From assembly GCA_027485815.1 (NCBI GenBank), contig JAIXQE010000188.1:1-48139 (forward strand): a DNA stretch of 48,139 nucleotides, given 5' to 3'. The translations under genes and the position numbers were made by a program. Position 1 is the first letter of the stretch, and each line of letters opens with the position of its first letter. Origin of the DNA: Opitutaceae bacterium (lineage in GTDB: Bacteria; Verrucomicrobiota; Verrucomicrobiia; Opitutales; Opitutaceae). The notes below the pieces were generated by a model. It made no database searches and was not told where the DNA came from. It worked only from the letters and a program-made list of their open reading frames with translations. Below, in pieces: positions 37,709 through 46,234 of this stretch.

Positions 37709-40540
37709 GTGTTCGCGCGCGCGCTCCTCCTGCTGCTCCTCGCCGCTCCTGGCTTCGCCGCCGCCGTCCCCGCGGGCCCCCGCTCCGGCCGCTGGGCCCA
37801 CGAGGAGGTGAAGGGCGCCGTGCCCGACCCGCAGGTCACCTGGGGCCGCCTCGGCAACGGGTTCCGCTACGCGCTGCGGCCGCACGCCGGGACGCCGGGG
37901 CGAGTCACCCTCCAGTGGGTGGTGCTGGCGGGCTCGCTCGACGAGGGGCCGGACGAGCGCGGGCTGGCCCACTTCACCGAGCACCTCGCGTTCGGCGGCA
38001 CGCGGCGCTTCCCCCCGGGCGGGATGCTCCGCCTCTTCCAGCGCCTCGGCCTCGAGTACGGCAGCGACGTCAACGCGGAGACCGCGTTCGGCCACACCGC
38101 CTACCGCCTGGAGTTTCGCCGTGCCGATCCCGCGCTGCTGCGCGAGGGGCTGCGGCTCTTCCGCGACTTCGCCGACGGGATCACGTTCGCCCCCGAGGTC
38201 ATCGAGCGCGAGCGCCGCATCGTGCGCGCCGAGCTCCGGGGCCGCGCCAGCCTCGCGGGGTTGCGCCAGGAGGCCTCCCTGCCGCTGGTCTTCCGCGGGC
38301 TGGCCTTCCCGGAGCGTTCCCCCGGCGGCGGCGAGGAGCAGGTGGCGCGCCTGCGCCGGGAGCAGTTCCTCGATTTCCACGCCCGCCAGTACCGGCCCGA
38401 CCTGATGGTGCTGGTGGCGGCCGGCGACTTCGACCCCGCCACCCTGGCCGTGCTGCTCCGGGAGGAGTTCGGCGACTTGCCCGCGCCCACCCGGCCCGTG
38501 CCGCCCCGGCCCGAGGGTCGCCTCGACGCCCGCGCGCTCCGCGCCGGCCTGTTCCCGGTCCCCGGCCTCGGCTCCGTCCAGCTCGAGGCCGCCTGCGTCG
38601 CTCCCCCGCCGCCCGCCGACCCCCGCGCCGCCACGGCGGAGCGCCAGCGCCGCGCCTTCGTGCTGGAGCTCCTCGCGGCCCGCCTGCGCCGCGAATTGCC
38701 CGGCGCCGACGCCGGCTACGACGAGATCCTCGGCCACGGGGTCGCCGCCGCGACGCTCTCCGCGCCAACCGAGGCGTGGGTTGACGGACTGGCCTCCCTC
38801 GACCGCCTGCTGCGGCTGACCCTCGAGCGGGGCTTCGATGCCGCCGAGGTCGAGGCCCTGCGTCGCCGCCACCTCCGCGCCGCGACCCTCGCGGCGGAGC
38901 AACTCGCCGCGGCCGACCCCGCGCTGTTCGCCGCCGGCCTGGTCGAATCGATCGCGGAGCACCGCGTCTTCCTCGGCGTGGAGGCGGAGGAACGCCTGCG
39001 GCGGGAATGGCTGGAGAAATTCACCGCCGCGGACGCCTCCCGCCTCCTTCGCGCCCTCTGGCGCCCCGACGAGCTCGCGGTGCAGCTGGCCGGCGGCGTG
39101 CCCTTGGAGCTCACCCCCGACAAGGTGCTGCAGGAGCTGCGGCGCGCGCGCCGCGGCGGGACCGGCCAGGTGCTGGCCGCGACGGTGCGGGAGACGCCCT
39201 TCACGCTGCCGCGCTGGGGCCCGGGCGCCGGCCCGGTCGAGGAGCGCGAGCTGGCCGGCGTGGGCGCGCGGCTCGTGCGCCTCGGCAACGAGGTCCGCCT
39301 CAATGTCCTGCCCGGCCGGAGCGAGCCCGGACTGGTCCACGCGGTCGTGCGCGTCGGCACCGGCCTGCTCGAGCTGCCGGGGCAGAAGCCCGCCCTGAAG
39401 GAGTTCGGGCTGAACACCCTGCTGGCGGGCGGCGGCGTGCACTTCCGCCCGGAGGTGCTCCGCGCGCTCGTCGAGGAACGGCTCCTCGACTTCAGCTTCG
39501 ACGTCGCCGACCGCGACGCCTTCACGTTCCGCGGCGTGATGCCCGCGGACCAGCTGGAAGTGTTTTTCGCGCTGGTCACCGACATCCTGCGTGCCCCGCG
39601 GTTCAACAGCTTCACGCACCGGGACCAGCGCCTGCAGGCCGCGATGGGGCGCGCCGCCGCCAGCGCCGGCGTGGGTGAGGGCCTGCGCGAGCTGCACGAC
39701 CACCTCTTCCGGGGCGACGCGCGCTTCACCGGCGGTTCCCCGCTGGATTACGTCTCCCTCAGCGTCGTCGACGTCCGCCGCTGGATGGAGCCCTCCCTCA
39801 CGCGGGGCTACGTGGAGGCGACCGTGGTGGGCGACGCGGAGGCGGCGGCCGTGGTCGCGACGGCGGTCCGCACGCTCGGGACGCTGGCCCCGCGCGCCCC
39901 CCGCAAGGAAACCGGGGCCGCGCCTCGGCCGGTCCGCCTGGGCGCGGGCCCGGGGCAGCACCGCATCGAGTTCGTGGGCGAGCAGCACTCGGCGCTGGTG
40001 GTCGGCACGTGGCCGGTCGAGGGGGCCGCCGGCCCGCGGGACCGCCTGGCGCTCGAGGTGCTGGCCAAGGTCCTGGAGATGCGCGTCCGCGCCGAGGTGC
40101 GCGAGCGCCTTGGGTTGGCGTATTCACCGGCCGCCGAGTTCGAGCCCTTCACCGGGCTGCCCGGCTTCGCCCTCTTGCGGGCCCAGATCGATTGCGCGCC
40201 CGCCGACGCCGCGCGCGTCACGCCACGGGTGGTCGCGGTCGCCGCCGAGCTGGCGCGGACCGGCGCGGACGAGGGGGAATTCGAGGGCGCCCGGGGCATC
40301 GTGCAGGCCCGCGTGGGCGACGCGTTCCGCCGCCCGGCCTTCCTCGTGACGCTGCTGATGCGGGCCCAGGAGCGGCCCGAGGAGGCCGCGGCCGCCACCG
40401 CGCTGCACGCGGGCCTCGCCGCGGAGATCACGCGCGAGGAGGTCAACCGCTGGGCCGCGCAGGTGCTGCCCGCCGCGCGGTGCCGCGCCGCCGAGGTCGT
40501 GCCCAAGGCGTTCGTCGGCGTGTTGGCCCCCGGCCGCTGA
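37709..40540 (+). CDS. Secreted M16 family zinc metalloprotease
   Basis: 943 residues, two M16 halves in one chain (as in PqqL and pitrilysin-type enzymes). Signal peptide (FARALLLLLLAAPGFAAA). N-terminal half has the inverted zinc motif HFTEH (His-88, Glu-91, His-92) and the distal glutamate about 76 residues on within IERERRIV (about Glu-168). The second half (from about 500) has the inactive-type M16_C organisation: RLVRLGNEVRLNVLP, PGRSEPGLVHAVVRVGTG in pieces and the FGERFRGE-equivalent KVLEMRVRAEVRERLGLAYSP region that binds the peptide chain. The start is GTG 37709. It is divergent from the peptide-importer operon, so it may generate or process peptides in the periplasm. It converges with sufS. 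Confidence 0.92.
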   Translation: MFARALLLLLLAAPGFAAAVPAGPRSGRWAHEEVKGAVPDPQVTWGRLGNGFRYALRPHAGTPGRVTLQWVVLAGSLDEGPDERGLAHFTEHLAFGGTRRFPPGGMLRLFQRLGLEYGSDVNAETAFGHTAYRLEFRRADPALLREGLRLFRDFADGITFAPEVIERERRIVRAELRGRASLAGLRQEASLPLVFRGLAFPERSPGGGEEQVARLRREQFLDFHARQYRPDLMVLVAAGDFDPATLAVLLREEFGDLPAPTRPVPPRPEGRLDARALRAGLFPVPGLGSVQLEAACVAPPPPADPRAATAERQRRAFVLELLAARLRRELPGADAGYDEILGHGVAAATLSAPTEAWVDGLASLDRLLRLTLERGFDAAEVEALRRRHLRAATLAAEQLAAADPALFAAGLVESIAEHRVFLGVEAEERLRREWLEKFTAADASRLLRALWRPDELAVQLAGGVPLELTPDKVLQELRRARRGGTGQVLAATVRETPFTLPRWGPGAGPVEERELAGVGARLVRLGNEVRLNVLPGRSEPGLVHAVVRVGTGLLELPGQKPALKEFGLNTLLAGGGVHFRPEVLRALVEERLLDFSFDVADRDAFTFRGVMPADQLEVFFALVTDILRAPRFNSFTHRDQRLQAAMGRAAASAGVGEGLRELHDHLFRGDARFTGGSPLDYVSLSVVDVRRWMEPSLTRGYVEATVVGDAEAAAVVATAVRTLGTLAPRAPRKETGAAPRPVRLGAGPGQHRIEFVGEQHSALVVGTWPVEGAAGPRDRLALEVLAKVLEMRVRAEVRERLGLAYSPAAEFEPFTGLPGFALLRAQIDCAPADAARVTPRVVAVAAELARTGADEGEFEGARGIVQARVGDAFRRPAFLVTLLMRAQERPEEAAAATALHAGLAAEITREEVNRWAAQVLPAARCRAAEVVPKAFVGVLAPGR

Positions 40541-40580
40541 GCCGGGCCCCCGGCGTGGTCGCCGCCGCCGGGCTTCCGGC

Positions 40581-41810
40581 TCAGGCGACGCCGAAGAACC
40601 GCAGCACGCGACGGAGGGAGGCGACCATCCGCGCCACCTCCTCCTCGGTGTTGTAGAGGTAGAAACTCGCCCGCGTCGTGCTCGCGAGGCCGAGTTTCCG
40701 CATCAGCGGCTGGTTGCAGTGATGGCCGCCCCGCAGCGCAATGCCGTCCTCGTCGGCGAGGGTGACGACGTCGTGCGCGTGGACGTCCGCGAAGGCAAAG
40801 CTGACCAGCCCGCCGCGCGGGCCGCGGGGGCCGAGCAGGCGGATGCCGGGCAACTGGGCCAGCTGGTCGAAAGCGAGGCGCGCGAGGGCCGCGTCGTGCG
40901 CCGCGATCGCCTCGCGGCCGGCCGCCTCGAGGTAGTCGCACGCCGCCGCAAGGCCGATCGCCCCCGCGACGTGCGGTGTGCCCGCCTCGTGGCGCTCGGG
41001 GGCCGGCTTCCAGCGCGACTCCGTGAACCCCGCCTGCGCCACCATCCCGCCGCCGGTCTCGTCCGGCTCCAGCCGGTCGAGCAGTTCCCGCCGGCCATAC
41101 AGCACGCCGATCCCGGTCGGCCCGCACATCTTGTGGCCCGAGAAGGCCGTGAAGTCCGCCCCCAGCTGGCGCACGTCGAACGCGCCGTGGCCCACCGTCT
41201 GGGCGGCGTCCAGCACCGTCACCGCCCCCACCGCCCGGGCGCGCGCGCACAGCTCCGCCGCGGGGTTGACGGTGCCGAGGGTGTTGGAGCCGTGGGTGAA
41301 GGCGAAGACCTTGACCGCCGGCGTCAGCAGGGTGGCGAGCGCCGCGGAATCGAGCCCGCCCTCCGCGTCGGCCCCGGTCACCGGCACCAGCCGCAGCTCG
41401 GCGCCGCTGCGGCGGGCCGCCTGCTGCCAGGGCAACAGGTTCGAATGGTGTTCCATCTCGGTTGCGAGAATCACGTCGCCGGGTTTCAACGTGGCCGCGA
41501 GGCCCCGGGCGACGAGGTTGACGGACTCGGTGGTGCCCCGGGTGAACACGACCTCCGCCGCGTCCGCCGCGCCGATGAAGCGCGCCACGCGTTCCCGGGC
41601 CCCCTCGTAGGCGCGGGTGGCGCGCATCGACAGCGCGTGCAGGCCCCGGTGGACATTGCTGTTGTCCCGCTCGTAGAAGCCGACGATCGCGTCGATCACG
41701 GCGCGGGGCTTCTGCGTGGTGGCGGCGTTGTCGAGGTAGGCGAGCGGCCGGCCGTTCACCTGCTGGTGCAGCGCGGGAAAGTCGCGGCGGAGGTCCGGGA
41801 CGGAAGGCAT
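40581..41810 (-). CDS. sufS: Cysteine desulfurase SufS (PLP-dependent, group II)
   Basis: 409 residues. PLP lysine in FSGHKMCGPTG (Lys-227), cofactor segments TRGTTESVNLVA, EMEHHSNLLPWQ and VLDAAQTVGH, and the catalytic cysteine in RGGHHCNQP (Cys-365), the short-loop form typical of group II SufS rather than IscS. It converts L-cysteine to alanine and a protein-bound persulfide for iron-sulfur cluster assembly. The open frame begins with TTG 41822; ATG 41810 (MPSVPDLRRDFP) is the natural start. It follows sufU by 61 bases, forming the usual desulfurase-acceptor pair; sufBCD are not in the window. Confidence 0.95.
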   Translation of the reverse strand: MPSVPDLRRDFPALHQQVNGRPLAYLDNAATTQKPRAVIDAIVGFYERDNSNVHRGLHALSMRATRAYEGARERVARFIGAADAAEVVFTRGTTESVNLVARGLAATLKPGDVILATEMEHHSNLLPWQQAARRSGAELRLVPVTGADAEGGLDSAALATLLTPAVKVFAFTHGSNTLGTVNPAAELCARARAVGAVTVLDAAQTVGHGAFDVRQLGADFTAFSGHKMCGPTGIGVLYGRRELLDRLEPDETGGGMVAQAGFTESRWKPAPERHEAGTPHVAGAIGLAAACDYLEAAGREAIAAHDAALARLAFDQLAQLPGIRLLGPRGPRGGLVSFAFADVHAHDVVTLADEDGIALRGGHHCNQPLMRKLGLASTTRASFYLYNTEEEVARMVASLRRVLRFFGVA

Positions 41811-41871
41811 CGGGTCAGGCAACGCGGGGAAACGCCGGGAGTCACCCCCGGATTTTCCCCGCGCGGCGGCG

Positions 41872-42327
41872 TCAGTCGGCGCGGGTCTCGGTGGTGGCGG
41901 GGACGGCGTCGCCGTTGAGGGCGTTGAGGACCGCGTGCCAGCCGAGGGTCGCGCACTTGATCCGGGCCGGGAAGGCGTGGACGCCCGCGAAGGCGGCGAG
42001 GTCGCTGATCTCCGCGGGCGCCTCGCCGGTGGTCACGATGTGGTGGAAGGCGTCGTAGAGTCCCTTCACCTCGGTGGCCGTCTTGCCCTTCACCTGGGTG
42101 GTCATCAGCGAGGCGCTCGCCTGCGAGATGGCGCAGCCGGCCCCGTCGAAACTGATTTCAGCGATGCGGTCCCCGTCGAGGCGGACGTAGACGCTGCACT
42201 GGTCGCCGCAGGTGGGGTTGTCCCCGTGGGCGACGCGGGTGGCGGTCGGCAGGCGGCCCCGGTTCCGGGGGCGCTTGTTGTGGTCGAGGATGACCTGCTG
42301 GTAGAGCTCGGTGAGATCGCCGGACAT
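41872..42327 (-). CDS. sufU: Iron-sulfur cluster assembly sulfurtransferase SufU
   Basis: 151 residues. IscU-like fold with conserved Cys-40 and Asp-42 in NPTCGDQ, Cys-65 in GAGCAISQASAS and Cys-125 in RIKCATLGW, and the roughly 20-residue insertion between the second and third cysteines that distinguishes SufU from IscU. SufU uses a zinc ion held by these residues to accept sulfur from SufS. The C-terminal tail is short and polar. ATG 42327 follows the stop of the upstream dehydrogenase gene by 62 bases on the same strand; a promoter of its own is likely because the functions are unrelated. Confidence 0.94.
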   Translation of the reverse strand: MSGDLTELYQQVILDHNKRPRNRGRLPTATRVAHGDNPTCGDQCSVYVRLDGDRIAEISFDGAGCAISQASASLMTTQVKGKTATEVKGLYDAFHHIVTTGEAPAEISDLAAFAGVHAFPARIKCATLGWHAVLNALNGDAVPATTETRAD

Positions 42328-42389
42328 CCCGCGACGTTGGGGGAAAGGCGGGCCCGCGCAAATCTCGCTTTTGTCGGGCGTGCCGGCGC

Positions 42390-45302
42390 TCAGCGCAGGG
42401 TTTGCAGGTAGGCCTCGAGGTCCGAGATCTCCTGCGGGCTGAAGATGGTGCCCATCGGCGGCATCGGGGAGACCACGTAGTGCTCGAAGCCGCGCGCCAT
42501 CGCCTTGCTGGGCTCGAGCAGGCTCTCGCGGATCTGCGCGGGGGTGGCGCGCGTCGCGAGGCCGTCAAGCGCCGGGCCCACCGTGCTGCCCTGGCCGCCG
42601 AGCGCGTGGCAGAGCACGCAGGCCGCCGGGTGCCGGTGGAACAGCGCCGCGCCCCGCGCCGCATCCCCGGGGCCGGCGACCGCGGACTCCTCGATCGGCG
42701 TCAGCTCCACGAGGCGCAGGTCGTCGAAGGCGGCCTCGCCGCGCGCCACGTGGAGCACGTTGACGCTCGCCGTGGTGCGGTCACCGCTGTCGAACTCCAG
42801 CTCGACCTCCGTCCAGCCGGTTTCGCGGCGCCGGATGGTCTCCGTCTCCAACCGGGCCCCGTGGACGTTGAAGCTGGCCTTGCCGCCGAAGGCGGCGCCG
42901 GTGCGGATCCAGCCGGCGAGGCGGTAGCGCGTGTGCGGGCGCAGCGGCACGTCCGCGTGCAGGCTGGTGTCGGCGTCCGCCGTGGTGACCACGCGGATGC
43001 CCCGGCGTCCGGCCCGCGCGTCGGCCGGTTCCGCGGACGAGGTCCAGACGGCGTCGCGGTTGCCCGCGCGCGTGCCGTAATCGCGCCGCCGCCAGCCGGC
43101 TGGCAGGCCGTCCGCGCCGGCCGTCTCGAAACCGGGGTTCGGCAGCAGGTTCGGGCCCTCGCGGTGGGAGGCGACGCCGTGGACGCGGCCGAGGATCCGG
43201 CCCGCCTCGCGCAGCCATTCGTCCCGCTGGTGCGCGGGCTCGCGGAGGAAGTTGGCCGTCACTGTCCGGATGGCGGGAGAGGCGGGGAACTCGGCCAGCT
43301 TCACCGCCGCCGCGAGGCGGGTCAGCAGGTCCGGGTCGCTGACCACGGCGGAGCCGAAGAACAGGCTGATCGCCGCCTCGTCGCGGCCGAGGGCGCGGAC
43401 CGCGTTGCGTCGCACCGCGGGCTCGGGGTGGACGAGGGCCGTGCGGTGGGTCGCGGCGTCGAGCGCGCCGAGCCCGTGGAGGGTCCAGAGCGCGTGGAGG
43501 GCGGGCAGGGCCCGTGGATCCGCGGCCAGGCGGCGCAGGGCGGGCACGGCGGCCTGCCGCCGGCCTTCCACCAGCAGGCGTTGCGCGGTGAGGCGCCAGA
43601 AGGGGTTCGGGTCGGCCAGCGCGTCCGTCAACGCGGCTTCGTCCGCGCCCTGCAGGGTGCGCCGGGGCGCCGGCGCGGGGGAGTAACAGACCACGCGGTA
43701 GATCCGGCGGCGGACGTGGTCACGGAGCGGGTTCTCGTGCGCGCCGCCGACGCCGGTGCGGGCCGCGTAGCCGCCGCGTTCCGGGCTCGGGGTGGGGTTG
43801 TGCTGGATGATGTAGTTCTGCCAGTCGGCGAACCACACCGCGCCGTCGGGGCCGACCTCGGCGAAGACTGGGGACATCCATTCGTCGGTGCTGGCGACGA
43901 GGTTGAAGGCGTCATCCGCCGCGTACCCCGCGCCGTCCCGCCGGACGGAGAAGAGCGCGACGACCTTCATCGTGGGTTCGCACACCATCGCCTTGCCCTG
44001 CAGGCGCGGGGGTAGCTGGGCCGAGTGGATGAAGGCGCTGCCGGCGGCAGCGGTGTAGCCGCCGAACACGTCCACCTGGCGGAAGAGCGGGGTGATGGGC
44101 CGGGCGCGGTCCTCGGTGTTGATGCGCCGGGCGGTCTGCGCCCGCATCCCGCGGGGGAGGATTGTTGCCGGGATCCCGCCGAAGAAGAGCGGGGCGTTGT
44201 TCGCGGTGCCGCCGAACTGGTCCCCGGCCTCGTTCTGGGAGTGGCCCCAGGAGTTGTTCGTGAACTGGTGCAGGAACTCGAGCGCCGAGCCGTCGGCGCG
44301 GAACCGGAAGGTGCCCTGCGCGAACTGGCGCTCCTCTCCGCCGACGACGCCGCGGAAGCCGGAGTAGCCGACGCAGCCATAGAGCCAGTTATCGAGGCCG
44401 TAGTGCAGGTTGTTGGCCTGCGCGTGGGTGTCGCCCACGCCCCAGCCGGTCATCACCTCGCGGCGCTCGTCCGCCCGGTCGTCGCCGTCGGTGTCGCGGA
44501 GGAAGAGGAACCGCGGGGGCTGCGCCACGACGATCCCGCCGCCGGTGAAGACGAAGCCGGTGGGCAGGTTCAGGTTTTCCGCGAAGACGGTGAAGCGGTC
44601 GGCCCGGCCGTCGCCGTCGGTGTCCTCGCAGATGCGGATGCGGTCGTTGCCCCGGCCGTCCGGGCGCACGTCGTGGGGATAATCCTGGGTTTCGGCCACC
44701 CAGAGCCGGCCGCGCTCGTCCCAGGCGAGGAAGATCGGCTTCCCGATGTCGGGTTCGGCCGCAAACAGCTCCACGCGCAGGTCCGGGGCGACCTGGATGC
44801 GTTCCCGGCTGCCCTTGGTCGAGAGGGGCAGCTGGAACGTCACCGGCTCGGGCCGCTTCTCGTAATTGGCGATGGTCGGCCGTGTTTCGCGCTGCTCCGG
44901 TTCCCGGGCGGCGAGGAAACGCCGCCATTCCGCCGCGCGCGCTGGGCCCACCAGTCCGACGAGCCGCTCGCGGGCGCCAGCCGCGAAGTCCGGGGCGTCC
45001 GGCGCCCCCAGGGTCGCGGCCTCGAGGCGGCGGACCGCCGGGACCGCCGCGAGGGCCGGGAAACGTTCGGCCGGCGCGTCGAGGATCACCGCGTCGAAGC
45101 GGCGGAGCAGGTCGGGCGTCGCTTCGGCCGGCGTGGAAAGGTAATCAAACCAGAGGGCGTCCCGCCCCAGCTCCCGCATCAGGACTTGGCAGCGCCCCCG
45201 GGGTTCGACCGCGGGGGTGCCGAGGTAGAGCACGCGCAGCGGGGCGGCCGCGGTGGTCAGACTGGTCAGGAGCAGGGCGGTCAGGAGCAGGAGGCGCTTC
45301 AT
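42390..45302 (-). CDS. Secreted PVC-type dehydrogenase with ThuA-like N-terminus, HEAT repeats and cytochrome c
   Basis: 970 residues. Order: signal peptide (KRLLLLTALLLTSLTTAAA); a ThuA/class I glutamine amidotransferase-like segment (about 22-130, LRVLYLGTPAVEPRGRC, FDAVILDAP); a membrane-bound-dehydrogenase propeller (about 165-560: VELFAAEPDIGKPIFLAWDERGRLWVAE in pieces, EDTDGDGRADRFTVFAENLNLPTG, NNLHYGLDNWLYG, NSWGHSQNEAGDQFGG); Ala/Leu-rich HEAT repeats (about 575-720); a carbohydrate-binding-like beta domain (about 735-870, NLLPNPGFETAGADGLPAGW); and a cytochrome c domain with CVLCH (895-899) and M ligands in SPMPPMGTIFS. Such multi-domain proteins are abundant in PVC bacteria and tied to polysaccharide or sugar oxidation, but the substrate is not known. 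Confidence 0.88.
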   Translation of the reverse strand: MKRLLLLTALLLTSLTTAAAPLRVLYLGTPAVEPRGRCQVLMRELGRDALWFDYLSTPAEATPDLLRRFDAVILDAPAERFPALAAVPAVRRLEAATLGAPDAPDFAAGARERLVGLVGPARAAEWRRFLAAREPEQRETRPTIANYEKRPEPVTFQLPLSTKGSRERIQVAPDLRVELFAAEPDIGKPIFLAWDERGRLWVAETQDYPHDVRPDGRGNDRIRICEDTDGDGRADRFTVFAENLNLPTGFVFTGGGIVVAQPPRFLFLRDTDGDDRADERREVMTGWGVGDTHAQANNLHYGLDNWLYGCVGYSGFRGVVGGEERQFAQGTFRFRADGSALEFLHQFTNNSWGHSQNEAGDQFGGTANNAPLFFGGIPATILPRGMRAQTARRINTEDRARPITPLFRQVDVFGGYTAAAGSAFIHSAQLPPRLQGKAMVCEPTMKVVALFSVRRDGAGYAADDAFNLVASTDEWMSPVFAEVGPDGAVWFADWQNYIIQHNPTPSPERGGYAARTGVGGAHENPLRDHVRRRIYRVVCYSPAPAPRRTLQGADEAALTDALADPNPFWRLTAQRLLVEGRRQAAVPALRRLAADPRALPALHALWTLHGLGALDAATHRTALVHPEPAVRRNAVRALGRDEAAISLFFGSAVVSDPDLLTRLAAAVKLAEFPASPAIRTVTANFLREPAHQRDEWLREAGRILGRVHGVASHREGPNLLPNPGFETAGADGLPAGWRRRDYGTRAGNRDAVWTSSAEPADARAGRRGIRVVTTADADTSLHADVPLRPHTRYRLAGWIRTGAAFGGKASFNVHGARLETETIRRRETGWTEVELEFDSGDRTTASVNVLHVARGEAAFDDLRLVELTPIEESAVAGPGDAARGAALFHRHPAACVLCHALGGQGSTVGPALDGLATRATPAQIRESLLEPSKAMARGFEHYVVSPMPPMGTIFSPQEISDLEAYLQTLR

Positions 45303-45353
45303 CGGGGTGCGGGAAGCAGAGGGGGAACGGCGCCGCGGGGGAAGCGGAGAATT

Positions 45354-45370
45354 CCGAGTCGCAGACTCGG
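45354..45370. promoter_or_regulatory. Short palindrome upstream of response regulator gene
   Basis: CCGAGTC (45354-45360) and GACTCGG (45364-45370) are perfect 7-base arms around GCA, in the divergent gap between the dehydrogenase (-) and the response regulator (+). It may be a dyad operator or a leader hairpin. Confidence 0.3.
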
Positions 45371-45424
45371 CGCGGCCGCATACTTGTCAGTAGCCGCGGG
45401 CGAAAACTAGGGTTTACGCCTGAG

Positions 45425-45477
45425 AAGCGGGGCCCGTAATTTAAGCGGGTGTCGGTCGTCTACGCTTCACCCGCTTA
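45425..45477 (+). promoter_or_regulatory. Repeated AAGCGGG elements and 10-bp hairpin just upstream of the response regulator start
   Basis: TAAGCGGGTG (45442-45451) pairs perfectly with CACCCGCTTA (45468-45477) over a 16-base spacer, ending seven bases before ATG 45485. A third copy of AAGCGGG lies in direct orientation at 45425-45431. There is no Shine-Dalgarno sequence between the hairpin and the ATG. The arrangement suggests an autoregulatory operator for a NarL-type dimer or a translation-controlling stem. Confidence 0.4.
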
Positions 45478-45484
45478 CCCCCTT

Positions 45485-46177
45485 ATGTCCCCGGATTCCA
45501 CCCCAGCGGCAGTCTCTGCCGCGCCCGAGAAGCCTGTGCCGACCCGGATCCGGGTCGCGCTGATCGAGGATTCCACGGACTACGCCGCCGGGCTGGCGGA
45601 GTTCCTGAACGCGCAGCCGGACCTCGAGGTCTGCGGGATCTTCCGGACCGCCGACGACGTGCGGCCGTCGATCACGGCCGCGCGGCCGAACGTCATTCTG
45701 CTCGATATCGGCCTCCCCGGGGAATCCGGGCTGTCCCTGCTGCCCCAGTTGCCGGAGCTCGCGCCGGGGGCCGAGACGCTGGTGCTCACGACGTTTGAGG
45801 ATCCGGGGACCATCGCGGTCGCGGTGGAGCACGGGGCGAGCGGCTTCGTGCTCAAGCGCGGCGGCCTGGTGGAAATCGTCTCCGCGGTGCGCAAGGTGGC
45901 CGCCGGCGGGGTGGCGCTCAGCGATTCCGTTGCCCGGGAGCTGCTCCAGCAGTTCCGCAAGCGCCGCCAGACCGCCTCCCTGCTGCCGAACCTCAGCCCG
46001 CAGGAGAACCGCCTGCTGATGCTCCTGAGCGAGGGCCAGAGCCTGAAGCAGGCCGCGGCCGCCGCCGGCATCACCTACGAGACCAGCCGGCGCTACATGG
46101 TCTCGATCTACCGGAAACTGCGGGTGAACAGCATGACGCAGGCGCTCACCTACTACCTGCGCTCCCTCCGCGGCTGA
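45485..46177 (+). CDS. NarL/LuxR-family response regulator (orphan)
   Basis: 230 residues. Receiver domain (about 22-140) with acidic pocket Glu-28/Asp-29, phospho-acceptor Asp-74 in LLDIGLPG, Thr at LTTFEDP and Lys-124 in FVLKRGG, all expected for phosphorylation. C-terminal LuxR-type helix-turn-helix (about 165-228: LSPQENRLLMLLSEGQSLKQAAAAAGITYETSRRYMVSIYRKLRV in pieces), slightly unusual in the recognition helix (ETSRRYMV instead of the common TVKxHxxNI). No partner kinase is adjacent. The frame extends to GTG 45449; ATG 45485 is preferred because the GTG lies inside the inverted repeat. Converges with the Ig-repeat protein gene. Confidence 0.88.
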   Translation: MSPDSTPAAVSAAPEKPVPTRIRVALIEDSTDYAAGLAEFLNAQPDLEVCGIFRTADDVRPSITAARPNVILLDIGLPGESGLSLLPQLPELAPGAETLVLTTFEDPGTIAVAVEHGASGFVLKRGGLVEIVSAVRKVAAGGVALSDSVARELLQQFRKRRQTASLLPNLSPQENRLLMLLSEGQSLKQAAAAAGITYETSRRYMVSIYRKLRVNSMTQALTYYLRSLRG

Positions 46178-46197
46178 GCCGGGAGGCCCCGCCAGGG

Positions 46198-46224
46198 CCG
46201 CGGCCGCCGCGAGGGCGGCCGCGG
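46198..46224. terminator. Bidirectional hairpin between convergent genes
   Basis: CCGCGGCCGCC (46198-46208) and GGCGGCCGCGG (46214-46224) form a perfect 11-bp stem around a 5-base loop, in the 57-base gap between the response regulator (+) and the Ig-repeat gene (-). No T tract is present on either side. Position and stability suit a terminator or 3'-end barrier for both transcripts. Confidence 0.5.
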
Positions 46225-46234
46225 GGAAGTCCGC

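Noticed and set aside
37598-39988. Very long minus-strand open frame continuous with the YejB-like permease, making an apparent 1135-residue protein
   Set aside because: The extra part is antisense to the well-supported M16 protease gene and consists of Arg/Ala/Gly-rich low-complexity residues with no domain. High G+C makes stop codons rare on the opposite strand.
40539-40582. GAGCCGG / CCGGCTC inverted repeat between the M16 protease gene and sufS
   Set aside because: Only 7-base arms with a 30-base spacer in GC-rich DNA; too weak to list as a terminator.
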